In this document: in pieces, positions 8,593 to 17,299 of the stretch
Layout: every line of letters begins with the position of its first letter
Numbering within the stretch: the stretch's first letter is position 1
NCBI GenBank assembly: GCA_030706385.1
Contig: JAUZOQ010000021.1
Span: 1 to 43,211, forward strand
Direction: 5' to 3'
DNA: 43,211 nucleotides
Source: Bacteroidota bacterium
GTDB taxonomy: Bacteria; Bacteroidota; Ignavibacteria; Palsa-1295
Notes under the pieces: generated by a model
What the model was told of the DNA's origin: nothing
Seen by the model: only the letters and a program-made list of their open reading frames with translations
Databases searched by the model: none
Translations under genes and position numbers: made by a program

Positions 8593-8741
8593 TAAATTTC
8601 TTTCTATTCTTATGAGGATTCCCACTCATTAACGGGGGCAGCCTTCCGGCGCCTAAGATTAGCGGGAACATACAGAATAATCATCGACTCTGGGAGAACA
8701 TCCCAAAGCACGAAGTTTCAGATTGCACACTGATCTGAGTC

Positions 8742-10517
8742 ATGCGGATCATTAAACTGGTCACTATCTGTCTTGCCGTGGCAATGGTCTTGCCCGGATA
8801 TCTCTTTTGCCAGCTCTCATGGAAGAATATTGGTGGCTTCGGTCCGATCGCCATGATCTATTTTACCGATGAACTTCATGGATTTGTAAGCGTTGGAACT
8901 GCGCCGGGCGGCCCGCATCAGATAGTCCAATTATTCCGAACGACAAATGGCGGTGAAACCTGGCAGGAATGTACGGTAGATAAACTTACTTCGGGATACG
9001 GAATAGCCGATATGTTCATGGAATCCAACGGGCAGGGTTGGGCATGCGGAGGATGCGATGCAGGGTATACGCTTTGGCACACAACGGATGATGGCTTGAC
9101 CTGGAAGACTGTGGGCGCAGCAGATAGAAGATTTGCCGAGGCGATCAAGATGACAAAGGCCGGAATCATCGTCTCCGATTTTTACGAGCAGCACGTTCGA
9201 CTATCAGTCAATGGAGGTGCGAGTTTTTTTGATATCTTCGCGCCGCGAAAGCCGGATGATCTACTTGGTATGGATTTTTCCGACAGTGTACACGGAGTCC
9301 TCGTCGCAAGTTTCCGCACCGATAATCCTTGGTACTACACAACGGACGGAGGTATGAAGTGGGATTCATCGAATATCAGCATACCGGCGTGGACGGTTTA
9401 CGGACAAAAAGGTACTTCTAATTTTTTTGCAGTTCCGGAAGGGTACACGAATAAACCGCCCGTGCCATCGACATGCTATCGCTCTTCAGACTTCGGCAGG
9501 ACATGGAACCCTACTTGTAATTTTGTCTCGGAGATGACAGGATGTATTACCGGCGCAGGTACGGCATTATATACGCAGACGGTCACTCCGCTTGGTGGTA
9601 ACCCCGGAATTTACCGATCGCTCGATAGCGGCAAGACATGGACCTGGCTTGGCGGGCCGAATGGATCCGGAGAGACACGATTCGCAGCTCATACTTCCTC
9701 CTGTCATTACAATGTGATCTATGCTGCAGGGAAGGATCATTTCTTGTATAAAGCCTACGATAGCATCAGCAGCGTGATCACTCCATACTCAAGTTCAGGA
9801 CTTCATGCGTTTGAGCAAGTTCCTGCCAGGATCCACGAACAGGATACGGCGAATGTCAATGTGCTCCTCTCATTTCCGAAAGGCTCACGAGCCATCGGCT
9901 TCATACCGGATGAGATCGAATACTCACTTTCCTTCGATCAGGACGTTGCCTATGCACCACCCGAAGACGGAATACTCCCGCCCGATGGCTGGGCAAGAAC
10001 ATCTGTCGTCTATAGCGGTGATAGTATCCGTGCAGCATTCCGTGATACACTGGGCACTCCGATCTCGGCAACGCAAAGTTTTGGAATAATCTCTGGCTTT
10101 TTTGCACTGCCTCCCATATTACATCCTTCCAAGAATAAGTCGTATGTCACAGTCAGCGGGATCACGCTTCGCAACGAATGCGAGATGGTTACAGCCAGCA
10201 TGGATACAAATCATCAGCTTCTTCGAGAAATTCAAGTGATCGTAGATGAGGCCGGAGTTTCGAATGCTAGTCCGGTGAAGAGGTTATTCATTTTTCCGAA
10301 TCCCGCCAAAGAAGTTGTCAGGATATTCTCTGGAGCAGATGCAGAGCCGCAGTCTGTTCGGGTTTTCGATAATCTTGGAAGGAAGGTGGAGGTAACGGTG
10401 ATTCGCGGATCGAATGATGTTGAGTGTTCGGTCGCTAACCTAAGCCCGGGTACGTATTGGCTCGTTGCGCGATATTCCGATCACACGGAATCGGCGAAAT
10501 TTTCGATCGTTAGATAA
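8742..10517 (+). CDS. Secreted BNR/WD-like repeat protein with T9SS C-terminal sorting domain
   Basis: The 591-residue protein has an N-terminal signal peptide (MRIIKLVTICLAVAMVLPGY, then LFCQ). Residues ~25-330 carry repeats of the BNR/Asp-box or Ycf48-like beta-propeller type, with the typical pattern 'R(T/S)T(N/D)GG.TW' seen as FRTTNGGETW, WHTTDDGLTW, YYTTDGGMKW, YRSSDFGRTW and YRSLDSGKTW. After a middle beta-rich region, a C-terminal domain of about 75 residues begins LFIFPNPAKEVVRIF and ends FSIVR, with the GTYWLVAR strand. This is the type A sorting signal of the type IX secretion system. The protein is therefore probably exported across the outer membrane and anchored or released at the surface. 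Its ligand is unknown. Confidence 0.87.
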   Translation: MRIIKLVTICLAVAMVLPGYLFCQLSWKNIGGFGPIAMIYFTDELHGFVSVGTAPGGPHQIVQLFRTTNGGETWQECTVDKLTSGYGIADMFMESNGQGWACGGCDAGYTLWHTTDDGLTWKTVGAADRRFAEAIKMTKAGIIVSDFYEQHVRLSVNGGASFFDIFAPRKPDDLLGMDFSDSVHGVLVASFRTDNPWYYTTDGGMKWDSSNISIPAWTVYGQKGTSNFFAVPEGYTNKPPVPSTCYRSSDFGRTWNPTCNFVSEMTGCITGAGTALYTQTVTPLGGNPGIYRSLDSGKTWTWLGGPNGSGETRFAAHTSSCHYNVIYAAGKDHFLYKAYDSISSVITPYSSSGLHAFEQVPARIHEQDTANVNVLLSFPKGSRAIGFIPDEIEYSLSFDQDVAYAPPEDGILPPDGWARTSVVYSGDSIRAAFRDTLGTPISATQSFGIISGFFALPPILHPSKNKSYVTVSGITLRNECEMVTASMDTNHQLLREIQVIVDEAGVSNASPVKRLFIFPNPAKEVVRIFSGADAEPQSVRVFDNLGRKVEVTVIRGSNDVECSVANLSPGTYWLVARYSDHTESAKFSIVR

Positions 10518-10598
10518 AAAGACCGAACCGGAACCGCACCAAAGCACGATTCCGGCTGATCTTCTCTTCACCGCATGAGTATGTGTTCACGCGTACAA

Positions 10599-11684
10599 TT
10601 ATTTGCTCGCTTCTCCTTGTGCGACGACGATTACAGATTTAGTGAATTGCTTCCCGGTCACGGGATCTTTGAAAGTCACCTGTACTGCAGTTTCCTTATC
10701 GGTTAAGTGTGCGGCTTTGTCTGTCGGTCGCAACATGAATTCGTACGATGGATCCGAGTCGGCTGTAGCTTTCGGTATTTTCAGCGCCTTCGTCTCGAAA
10801 AATCCGGCAGATTCCACTTCAAGATAATTTGCCGAGACCGGAGTAAAGTAACCTTCAACGCCATAATAGGCTCGGATGGATTGATCCTTGAGTGGGTTGA
10901 TCTTGTCCAGCATCACAACTGCGAACGGAGCAGCAGCAACGGTTGCATGATCGGTGCGCATCGGAAGCCAGACGCTCGATTGATAGGAGCGGAAGTAGAT
11001 ATTGATCTCGATATCCTTGCCTTCGTTCTCGGGCGAACGCGATGTATATTCGGCATACGGTCCGTAGAATGTCCGGAGTTCGCAAACCTTTTCCTTATCG
11101 CATATCCGTACTTCTATCTTATAATCGCCATCGAGATCTTTGTACCTGCCATTGATCTTGAATGGCACATTCGTGTAAGCGGTAGGATATTTATGCTCAT
11201 CTCGTGTCGAGTAGAACGCTGGATCCTCCGGCACGAGAGGGTAGACCTTTACCGTAAACGATCCGATCATCGTATCTGCCGATCCTCCATGGCGCGTCGC
11301 TCCGGCAAGAAAGCGAACGGTATACGTTTTCCCCGTATCGATGGCAAACGGCTTATAGCGCCAGTACCAGACAGAATCCATTCCCCCTATGGCTCCCGGA
11401 CCATCGAGCTTGACGATATTCACACCTTTCGTATATGATGCCTGGAAGTCACTGGTTTTGGCAATACTTCCGGTGACATGAAGTTGGTTCGGCAGATCCA
11501 ATCCGACAAAAGCCTTAAAGACCGGATCCTGCGCATAAACATATATGGGCGTCACTGCAACGATCGGCTCACTAGCGGCAGTTTTTTTCTTATGAAGCTT
11601 CGACTGTGCAAGGCTCGCCGAAGATACTGCGCCTGCGAATAGTAGTGCGATGAACACGAAGCGGAACATTCGATTGAGTTTCAT
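10599..11684 (-). CDS. Secreted beta-rich protein, function unknown
   Basis: The 361-residue protein has a signal peptide MKLNRMFRFVFIALLFAGAV ending near SLAQ, followed by a basic linker KLHKKKT. The mature part has alternating beta segments with several Ig-like strand patterns (YTVRFLAGATRHGGS, FKINGRYKDLDGDYKIEVRI, VQVTFKDPVTGKQFTKSVIV). No transmembrane span or T9SS sorting domain follows. A good Shine-Dalgarno (AAAGGAG) lies 9 bases before the ATG. The lipoprotein gene upstream ends 42 bases away on the same strand, so they may form an operon. The repeated Ig-like layout slightly recalls periplasmic scaffold proteins such as GldM, but there is not enough to name it. Confidence 0.78.
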   Translation of the reverse strand: MKLNRMFRFVFIALLFAGAVSSASLAQSKLHKKKTAASEPIVAVTPIYVYAQDPVFKAFVGLDLPNQLHVTGSIAKTSDFQASYTKGVNIVKLDGPGAIGGMDSVWYWRYKPFAIDTGKTYTVRFLAGATRHGGSADTMIGSFTVKVYPLVPEDPAFYSTRDEHKYPTAYTNVPFKINGRYKDLDGDYKIEVRICDKEKVCELRTFYGPYAEYTSRSPENEGKDIEINIYFRSYQSSVWLPMRTDHATVAAAPFAVVMLDKINPLKDQSIRAYYGVEGYFTPVSANYLEVESAGFFETKALKIPKATADSDPSYEFMLRPTDKAAHLTDKETAVQVTFKDPVTGKQFTKSVIVVAQGEASK

Positions 11685-11726
11685 GATCTTGTTCTCCTTT
11701 CGTTTTCTCCATAGAGATAGAGTGAG

Positions 11727-12488
11727 CTATCGCGATTCGGGATTCACGATCGCATGCAACGAAGTCTTCAAATGTGCTTCGATCGCAGCGGCATTTCTTC
11801 CATCACGCGGATCCATGATCTTGCCCGATACATCTGTGAATGCAGAAACGGTCGAGAAGTTGACGAGTACTTCTTTCGGCAGATCGGTACCCACAGTGAA
11901 TGGTGTATCAAACTCCGCACTTCCAACTCCCTCTTCCGCAGATCGGAACATGAATGGCATCGCAACACCTGAGATCCAGAGATACCCGCGAATGACGATG
12001 GTGGAATTTCCGGACGCGAAAAGTGCCGAATAGAGCGGTCCGAGCGCCAGCGAAAGCGAATCGGCGCGGCCAACAAGCGAGTGAATGGCGAATCGTGCGC
12101 GACGATAAGTCGTCGGATATACAATGCTTTCGCCTATGTACTGCCTGCCGCTTGCATCGAATACAAGAAGAAATTGCGGAGGCCGGATCGAGCTCAATAC
12201 AGGGTTCGGATCGTTTGCCTCATCGGAAATATCGCTGCGAAGCGTGAAATCTGAGGCAGCATAGGCTACACTTGTGACATCAAGAGAATCCACCGTCGAT
12301 AGCGAAGATGGAGTTGATGTTCCAAGGGTCGAATGGATCCTTGCACTATCTAACTCCGTGCGCATGACAACGTTACTGCCACTCGATGTTGGCGATGAAG
12401 GGGATTCTGTACAACTAAAAAGCGATAGAAGGGCGATGCCGCAAAAAACGGCTCGCATCATCGGATAACTTTTCCATGTCTTTTTCAT
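11727..12488 (-). CDS. Secreted lipoprotein, function unknown
   Basis: From the ATG at 12488 the protein has 253 residues and starts MKKTWKSYPMMRAVFCGIAL followed by LSLFSC, a lipobox with Cys26. A low-complexity Ser/Pro/Thr linker (TESPSSPTSSGSN) follows. The remaining ~210 residues are beta-rich with no recognised motif. A start nine residues earlier (12515) is possible, but it would place a second Met and charged residues before the signal peptide. It precedes the 10599-11684 secreted protein on the same strand and probably shares its transcript. Confidence 0.75.
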   Translation of the reverse strand: MKKTWKSYPMMRAVFCGIALLSLFSCTESPSSPTSSGSNVVMRTELDSARIHSTLGTSTPSSLSTVDSLDVTSVAYAASDFTLRSDISDEANDPNPVLSSIRPPQFLLVFDASGRQYIGESIVYPTTYRRARFAIHSLVGRADSLSLALGPLYSALFASGNSTIVIRGYLWISGVAMPFMFRSAEEGVGSAEFDTPFTVGTDLPKEVLVNFSTVSAFTDVSGKIMDPRDGRNAAAIEAHLKTSLHAIVNPESR

Positions 12489-12554
12489 ATGTGTACGTGA
12501 GATAAGTGAACACAACTACCTTCTGTACAAACCTTATGCCAAAGGAGGATTTAA

Positions 12555-12641
12555 ATGACTGCCGGAGACACATATATTATAGAATTCAGAGCCCGGAATT
12601 GTAACAATTCCATTTATGCCGAGGTTATTCCCTTACTATGA
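12555..12641 (+). CDS. Putative 28-codon leader peptide coupled to the downstream BNR gene
   Basis: An AAAGGAGG sequence at 12541-12548 is placed ideally, 6 bases from GGAGG to an ATG at 12555. The frame encodes 28 residues (MTAGDTYIIEFRARNCNNSI, then YAEVIPLL) and ends in a TGA that overlaps the ATG of the BNR protein as ATGA (12638-12641). The strong ribosome site together with the exact 4-base stop/start overlap suggests translational coupling, or a regulatory leader. The peptide shows no run of one amino acid codon that would suggest attenuation. It was not confirmed by any homologue. Confidence 0.45.
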   Translation: MTAGDTYIIEFRARNCNNSIYAEVIPLL

Positions 12642-14773
12642 AATGGCTTGCAGCAATTCTGGTCTCTATCCTGCTGTTTTGCTCGTCTATTCGGGCGCAA
12701 TACTGGCACCAGACGGGCATCCTTCCCGTCCCGCAATTCTCGGACAACGGATTCCTTGACCAAATTGCCATATTTCATCAGGATACGATGTTCGCATTCC
12801 GAGAGTTTTATTTCAGCCAAACGCAGGAAATCTTCTTTTCCGCTAATGGAGGGAAAAGTTGGATCGATACAAAAAATCAAACTCCGTCAACAGGGAAGAC
12901 AGTTATAACCGGAGTCGGTACAATGATCCACGCTCCGGTCTTCGAATCATTCAGTGATTCAGTCGGCATCTACCGATCCGTAAATTTTGGAAAAGATTGG
13001 GTCAAGACATTCGATCGGCAAGTCATAACACTTATCAAAGGGCAGGATGATAATTACTACCTGATCGCATACGATTCAAAGACGGCTTTGGATAAGATCT
13101 TTCGTTCGTCCGATGATGGAAGATCATGGAATGATTTTCTTGATCCTCTCGATCCGATCTCTCAAGTCATTGTTCGAGCCGACCACCGGATCTTTCTGAA
13201 CGCGTATCCACGAATCCTTCGTTCGTCTGATAATGGCGCTTCATGGGATACCGTGTTTTCTCAAGGTGCAGATTTATTGGTTGCCGATGACTCACTCCTG
13301 TATCTCAATAGTTACGATGGAAATTTCTATATTTCCAAATCCGGTGATCCCGATACATGGATCAAGCGATCGGCATCACCATTTACGCATATCTCTATAA
13401 CGGATATTGCAGTTCATCATGGCATCCTACTCATACCGCCGCTGGTCTCTCGTGATACCGGACTTACATGGTCATCATTGCTCATCGATTCATTGTATTC
13501 GACGATAGGTAATCGCAGAAGGGGGATTGGCATCGATTCTTCCGGAACGTGTTTCTACGGAGTTGCCGATTATGTATACAGGTCCATCGATAGCGGAAAA
13601 ACCTGGGGGCGTCGGATTCCCTTAGCTGACGACTCCTATTACGGAAGCTTGCCAATGATCGCCAGCACAGGGAATGATCTGTGGATACTTAATGGGCCTA
13701 TCATTTATCGTTCGAATGATGATGGACTAAATTTTGCGAAAGTTTCCGACTCCCGTTTCCGCTACTTCTCGGCTCTTGGCGCCGGCAGCAATGGCTCCGT
13801 AGTTGTTGCAGGGGAAGACACGGCGAACAAATTTATCATCGGCAAGACTACTGATCAAGGGGCTTCTTGGTCCGTATCTTCACCGGTTGCAACGAATAAC
13901 TCGATCTTCTACGTAGGAGAGCGAGCTCCGGGAAAATTCGTAGCCATAGATGTAAATGGATACTGTAATCACTCGGAAGATAACGGAGTATCATGGAAAG
14001 CCGTGCAAGCGAGCAGTTCGCCCACGGATATTTCTGCTTTCTTTATTGCAGATTCTCTCGATCTCTACGCAGCAGCTCGAGGCGGATTTTTTGTATCACG
14101 AACCGGCGGTCTCTCATGGAAGAGCAATAATACTCCGGAGCCTACGAACACAGCCACTTCCATTGCTTCCGGTCCGGGGGGAGCGATCTTGGCAGTATTC
14201 GATTCCGTTTCGCTGATGCGCTCGACCGATGAAGGTTATAGCTGGCTGCCATGGGGTGATGGAATTCCCAAATGCAGGATCACCGGGATAACTCTTGTAG
14301 CCGATAGCAGCCTTTACGTATCAACGTCGAACGGAGTATACTACCAGGCAGCGGGCGATAACACATGGCTCGAAGCAAATGTCGGCCTGAATGATCCATA
14401 TGTGCTGAACATAACATCATATAACGGTACGACGCTCTTCGTCTCATGTGCGAATACGGAAATCTTTAAGGCGGAGAATGTCGCCGCAGTGAGTTCACGA
14501 AATTCTGATGTCGGAGAAAGCGGAGTTTCCATTTTCCCGAATCCGGTTTCAAACTCTGCAACGTTCCAGTATTCACTTTCGAAACGTGAATACGTCAAGC
14601 TCGAACTCCTCGATCAGATTGGAAGATCGATCCGAACCCTTCGTGAAGCTAAAGAGAATGCGGGAATCTCTACGTTTTTATTTTCAATTTCAGATCTCTC
14701 GCCAGGTATTTATTTTCTGCAGGTGCGCAGCGACACTGGATTCAGGCGATCAAAGTTCATCGTGATCCGGTAG
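12638..14773 (+). CDS. Secreted BNR-repeat protein with T9SS C-terminal sorting domain
   Basis: The 711-residue protein starts MKWLAAILVSILLFCSSIRA (signal peptide) followed by QYWHQTG. The body is a repeated beta-propeller of BNR/sortilin (VPS10-like) type; Asp-box strings include FSANGGKSW, FRSSDDGRSW, LRSSDNGASW, YRSIDSGKTW, GKTTDQGASW, SHSEDNGVSW-like and MRSTDEGYSW. From ~residue 628 the sequence SGVSIFPNPVSNSATFQYSL opens the T9SS sorting domain, with LELLDQIGRSIRTL and SPGIYFLQVRSDTG before the terminal FIVIR. The protein is likely displayed on the cell surface. It is paralogous to the proteins at 8742 and 23321. The 28-codon leader overlaps its start. Confidence 0.88.
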   Translation: MKWLAAILVSILLFCSSIRAQYWHQTGILPVPQFSDNGFLDQIAIFHQDTMFAFREFYFSQTQEIFFSANGGKSWIDTKNQTPSTGKTVITGVGTMIHAPVFESFSDSVGIYRSVNFGKDWVKTFDRQVITLIKGQDDNYYLIAYDSKTALDKIFRSSDDGRSWNDFLDPLDPISQVIVRADHRIFLNAYPRILRSSDNGASWDTVFSQGADLLVADDSLLYLNSYDGNFYISKSGDPDTWIKRSASPFTHISITDIAVHHGILLIPPLVSRDTGLTWSSLLIDSLYSTIGNRRRGIGIDSSGTCFYGVADYVYRSIDSGKTWGRRIPLADDSYYGSLPMIASTGNDLWILNGPIIYRSNDDGLNFAKVSDSRFRYFSALGAGSNGSVVVAGEDTANKFIIGKTTDQGASWSVSSPVATNNSIFYVGERAPGKFVAIDVNGYCNHSEDNGVSWKAVQASSSPTDISAFFIADSLDLYAAARGGFFVSRTGGLSWKSNNTPEPTNTATSIASGPGGAILAVFDSVSLMRSTDEGYSWLPWGDGIPKCRITGITLVADSSLYVSTSNGVYYQAAGDNTWLEANVGLNDPYVLNITSYNGTTLFVSCANTEIFKAENVAAVSSRNSDVGESGVSIFPNPVSNSATFQYSLSKREYVKLELLDQIGRSIRTLREAKENAGISTFLFSISDLSPGIYFLQVRSDTGFRRSKFIVIR

Positions 14774-15070
14774 TTATATTGCTGTGTAGGGGATTAAGTC
14801 CTTGAATTGCCATTATTTAGCTCTTTTGAACTACTTTTGAGTTTTTTCTTCCTCTCTCTCTTTTCTCCGTAGTTTTGCACTAAGAAATACGGTATTTGAA
14901 GTGTTGCCCCCTCCCTTTCTGGCACGTTTGTGCGCAAGTATCGTAGCCACCACTCACATGATAGAGCTATTTTTGCAGTTGTCATGAGGATAAAAATAGT
15001 ACGTATGAATTCTATTACAAAATAAGTCTTGCCTTGCCGGGGTAAGGTGAGACGCATTCCCCCAGACGTT
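14774..15070 (+). other. Intergenic gap of about 300 bases
   Basis: This gap separates two plus-strand genes. It contains a T- and pyrimidine-rich stretch (about 14812-14870) that may end the upstream transcript. I see no gene, convincing promoter or hairpin. The reverse-strand frames here lack any recognisable domain. Confidence 0.5.
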
Positions 15071-16867
15071 ATGCGAATTTGTTTTGCTGTTTTCTTGATC
15101 TCTTTCCTTAGGCTGCAAGTCGGCTTCGCTCAAGATAGCGTGGTGCGGCATCGCCAGCCCGATCCCGGAGAACCTGTTCCTACCTTTTACGAACTTCTCG
15201 ACCAGCAATGGGAATATCTCATGCACGAATATCCCGAATGGGCAACTGATGTCGGCTATCCGGGTCAAAATGGCCGATGGACCGATCTCTCCTTTGATGC
15301 GATCGAACGAAGAAAATCCGATGCGAATGATTTTATTGCAGCGCTTAGGCTCGGCAATCGCAAACAGTATCTTGACGAAGAAGGGAAGTTCGATTACGAT
15401 GTTGCTACTCGCGGAGTGCACGACAACATCGAAGGTTTTTCCTTCCATGATGAATTGCTTCCCATAACTCAAATCTCAGGTGTGCAACAGGATGTTCCCT
15501 ACAACCTCTCGACTCAGCCGCACGAGACGTTGCAAGATTACAACGACATTCTTTCACGAATGCGCGGAGTGCCGCAACTCGTATCGCAGGTGATGGCTCT
15601 CATGAATAAAGGGATTGAGATGCACGTTGTCGAACCGAAGATCACTATGCGCGATGTGCCCGATCAGATCACGAGCCTGCTCACGTCCGATCCGAAGAAC
15701 TCGCCGATCATGAAGGCATTCGTAAAATTCCCTCCTGCAGTCGCCGAGCAGGACAGAACGAAGCTTACAGCAACGGCTCTTCAACTCTACAAGGATAGTA
15801 TCGCACCGGCATTCAAACGATTGCTTGACTATGTAGTTAAAACCTATATTCCGAACTGTCGCGAATCTATTGGCCTAAGCGATCTTCCCGATGGCAGTGA
15901 CTGGTATGCGTACAAGGTGCAGCATCACACGACGACAAATATGAAGCCGAATCAGATATTTGATCTCGGCATGAAGGAAGTCGGGCGCATCCGGAGTGAA
16001 ATGGATTCACTCAGGCAGGTCATTGGCTTCGACGGCGATCTCCGCAAGTTCTTCGAATACATGCGAACCGATCCGAAATTCTTCTACAAAGATTCGGCAT
16101 CGCTCGTCAATGGATATAAAGAGATCGCAGCAAAAGCGAATGCGGCGCTGCCGAAATTATTCGGTAAATTGCCGAAATTAAATTTCGAAGTTGTTCCTGT
16201 TCCGGCGTACTCGCAAAAATCCCAAACGACAGCATATTACAATCAGGGCTCACTGAAGTCAGGACGCCTAGGTCAATATTTCGTCAACACCTACGATCTC
16301 TCTTCCCGTCCGAAATGGGAAATGCAGCCACTAACGCTTCATGAATCGGTACCGGGCCATCATTTGCAGATCTCGCTTGCGCAAGAACAGGAGGAGAGGC
16401 CGGAGCTTCTGAAGAACAGCGACTACACGGCCTTCGTCGAAGGCTGGGCGCTCTATGCAGAATCGCTTGGCTCCGATCTTGGATTTTATACCGATCCGTA
16501 CGATCGCATGGGGCAATTGACGTATGAAATGTGGCGTGCGATACGGCTGGTCCTCGATGTCGGAATTCATTTCAAGGGATGGACTCGCCAGCAAGCTCTG
16601 GATTTCTTTGCCGAGAACTCAGGAAAATCGAAACATGATATCGAAGTAGAAGTCGATCGCTATATCGTCAATCCCGGACAGGCTCTCGCCTATAAGATCG
16701 GTGAACTTCAGATCAAAGAACTTCGCGAATATGCCCGAACGACTTTGGGACCTCAGTTCGATATCCGGGCGTTTCATGACGAACTCCTCAGCGCCGGCGC
16801 ATTGCCACTCGATATTTTGGAACGTCGTATGAAACTTTGGGTCATGCACGAAAGCACAAAGAAATAA
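15071..16867 (+). CDS. Secreted DUF885 family protein (putative metallopeptidase)
   Basis: From the ATG at 15071 it has 598 residues. A signal peptide (MRICFAVFLISFLRLQVGFA) precedes the cleavage region at AQD. The body matches the DUF885 family: N-terminal FYELLDQQWEYLMHEYPEWA with GYPGQNGRWTDLS, and further on LTLHESVPGHHLQISLAQEQ, in which His424, Glu425 and His430/431 (HEXXPGHH) resemble a zinc-peptidase motif. The family's conserved later block YTAFVEGWALYAESLG follows, then a C-terminal block with YIVNPGQALAYKIG. Many DUF885 proteins are secreted or periplasmic and are thought to be peptidases; the substrate is not known. The 14-residue extension from an upstream ATG (15029) was rejected because it precedes a clean signal peptide. 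Confidence 0.86.
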   Translation: MRICFAVFLISFLRLQVGFAQDSVVRHRQPDPGEPVPTFYELLDQQWEYLMHEYPEWATDVGYPGQNGRWTDLSFDAIERRKSDANDFIAALRLGNRKQYLDEEGKFDYDVATRGVHDNIEGFSFHDELLPITQISGVQQDVPYNLSTQPHETLQDYNDILSRMRGVPQLVSQVMALMNKGIEMHVVEPKITMRDVPDQITSLLTSDPKNSPIMKAFVKFPPAVAEQDRTKLTATALQLYKDSIAPAFKRLLDYVVKTYIPNCRESIGLSDLPDGSDWYAYKVQHHTTTNMKPNQIFDLGMKEVGRIRSEMDSLRQVIGFDGDLRKFFEYMRTDPKFFYKDSASLVNGYKEIAAKANAALPKLFGKLPKLNFEVVPVPAYSQKSQTTAYYNQGSLKSGRLGQYFVNTYDLSSRPKWEMQPLTLHESVPGHHLQISLAQEQEERPELLKNSDYTAFVEGWALYAESLGSDLGFYTDPYDRMGQLTYEMWRAIRLVLDVGIHFKGWTRQQALDFFAENSGKSKHDIEVEVDRYIVNPGQALAYKIGELQIKELREYARTTLGPQFDIRAFHDELLSAGALPLDILERRMKLWVMHESTKK

Positions 16868-16885
16868 CGAGTACTCTTTAAGATA

Positions 16886-16919
16886 AAAAAAACCGCTTCG
16901 AGCTCGAAGCGGTTTTTTT
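16886..16919. terminator. Bidirectional intrinsic terminator
   Basis: The palindrome AACCGCTTCGAGCTCGAAGC plus GGTT is flanked by an A run on one side and a T run on the other. It sits between the convergent 15071-16867 and 16954-17280 genes and can end transcripts from either direction. Confidence 0.9.
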
Positions 16920-16953
16920 GTGTGGGCCCCTGCCACGGGGTAAACGCTCGTCT

Positions 16954-17280
16954 TCAATTCGTATGCTCGGTCTCTGTCCGTGCTGCTTTATCATTTGGCA
17001 GTATCGGAGAAGCCGCCGGTTTGGGTAGTGTTGTTGCGCGAGTCTTCTGCGTTGTCGGCGCAGGCTTGGGCATGACTGCATTCGGCTGAAGATGCTTCTC
17101 TGCAACTACTGGAGCAGGCGTTATCGTCGATGCCTGAGGCTTCGGAGTAACGGAAGTGCCGTTTGGAGTTGTGCCAAGAACAACCGGATCAAGTGACTTT
17201 ACCGGTGTTTGAGCACGAGAAGTATTTGCAGCGATACAACTAAGAACGATCGCGCCGGCAATAAGATAATTGATTCTCAT
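16954..17280 (-). CDS. Small secreted proline/threonine-rich protein
   Basis: This 108-residue protein has a signal peptide (MRINYLIAGAIVLSCIAANT, then SRAQ) and a mature region rich in Pro, Thr, Ala and Lys with repeated PKP/APT units (TPKPQASTITPAP, MPKPAPTTQKTRATTLPKPA). It has no globular domain and is probably an extended linker-like or wall-spanning peptide. It follows the large 17300-19351 gene by about 20 bases, has a Shine-Dalgarno (AAGGAAAT) and ends just before the bidirectional terminator; these features indicate co-transcription with that gene. Confidence 0.68.
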   Translation of the reverse strand: MRINYLIAGAIVLSCIAANTSRAQTPVKSLDPVVLGTTPNGTSVTPKPQASTITPAPVVAEKHLQPNAVMPKPAPTTQKTRATTLPKPAASPILPNDKAARTETEHTN

Positions 17281-17299
17281 GTGATATTTCCTTTCTTGG

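Noticed and set aside
8541-8741. Frameshifted continuation of carB
   Set aside because: The gap carries no recognisable second-half CarB motif in any frame and is too short for the missing ~570 residues.
10707-11438. 243-codon plus-strand frame opposite the secreted protein gene
   Set aside because: It is antisense to a gene with a clear signal peptide and Shine-Dalgarno, and the translated product has no domain pattern.
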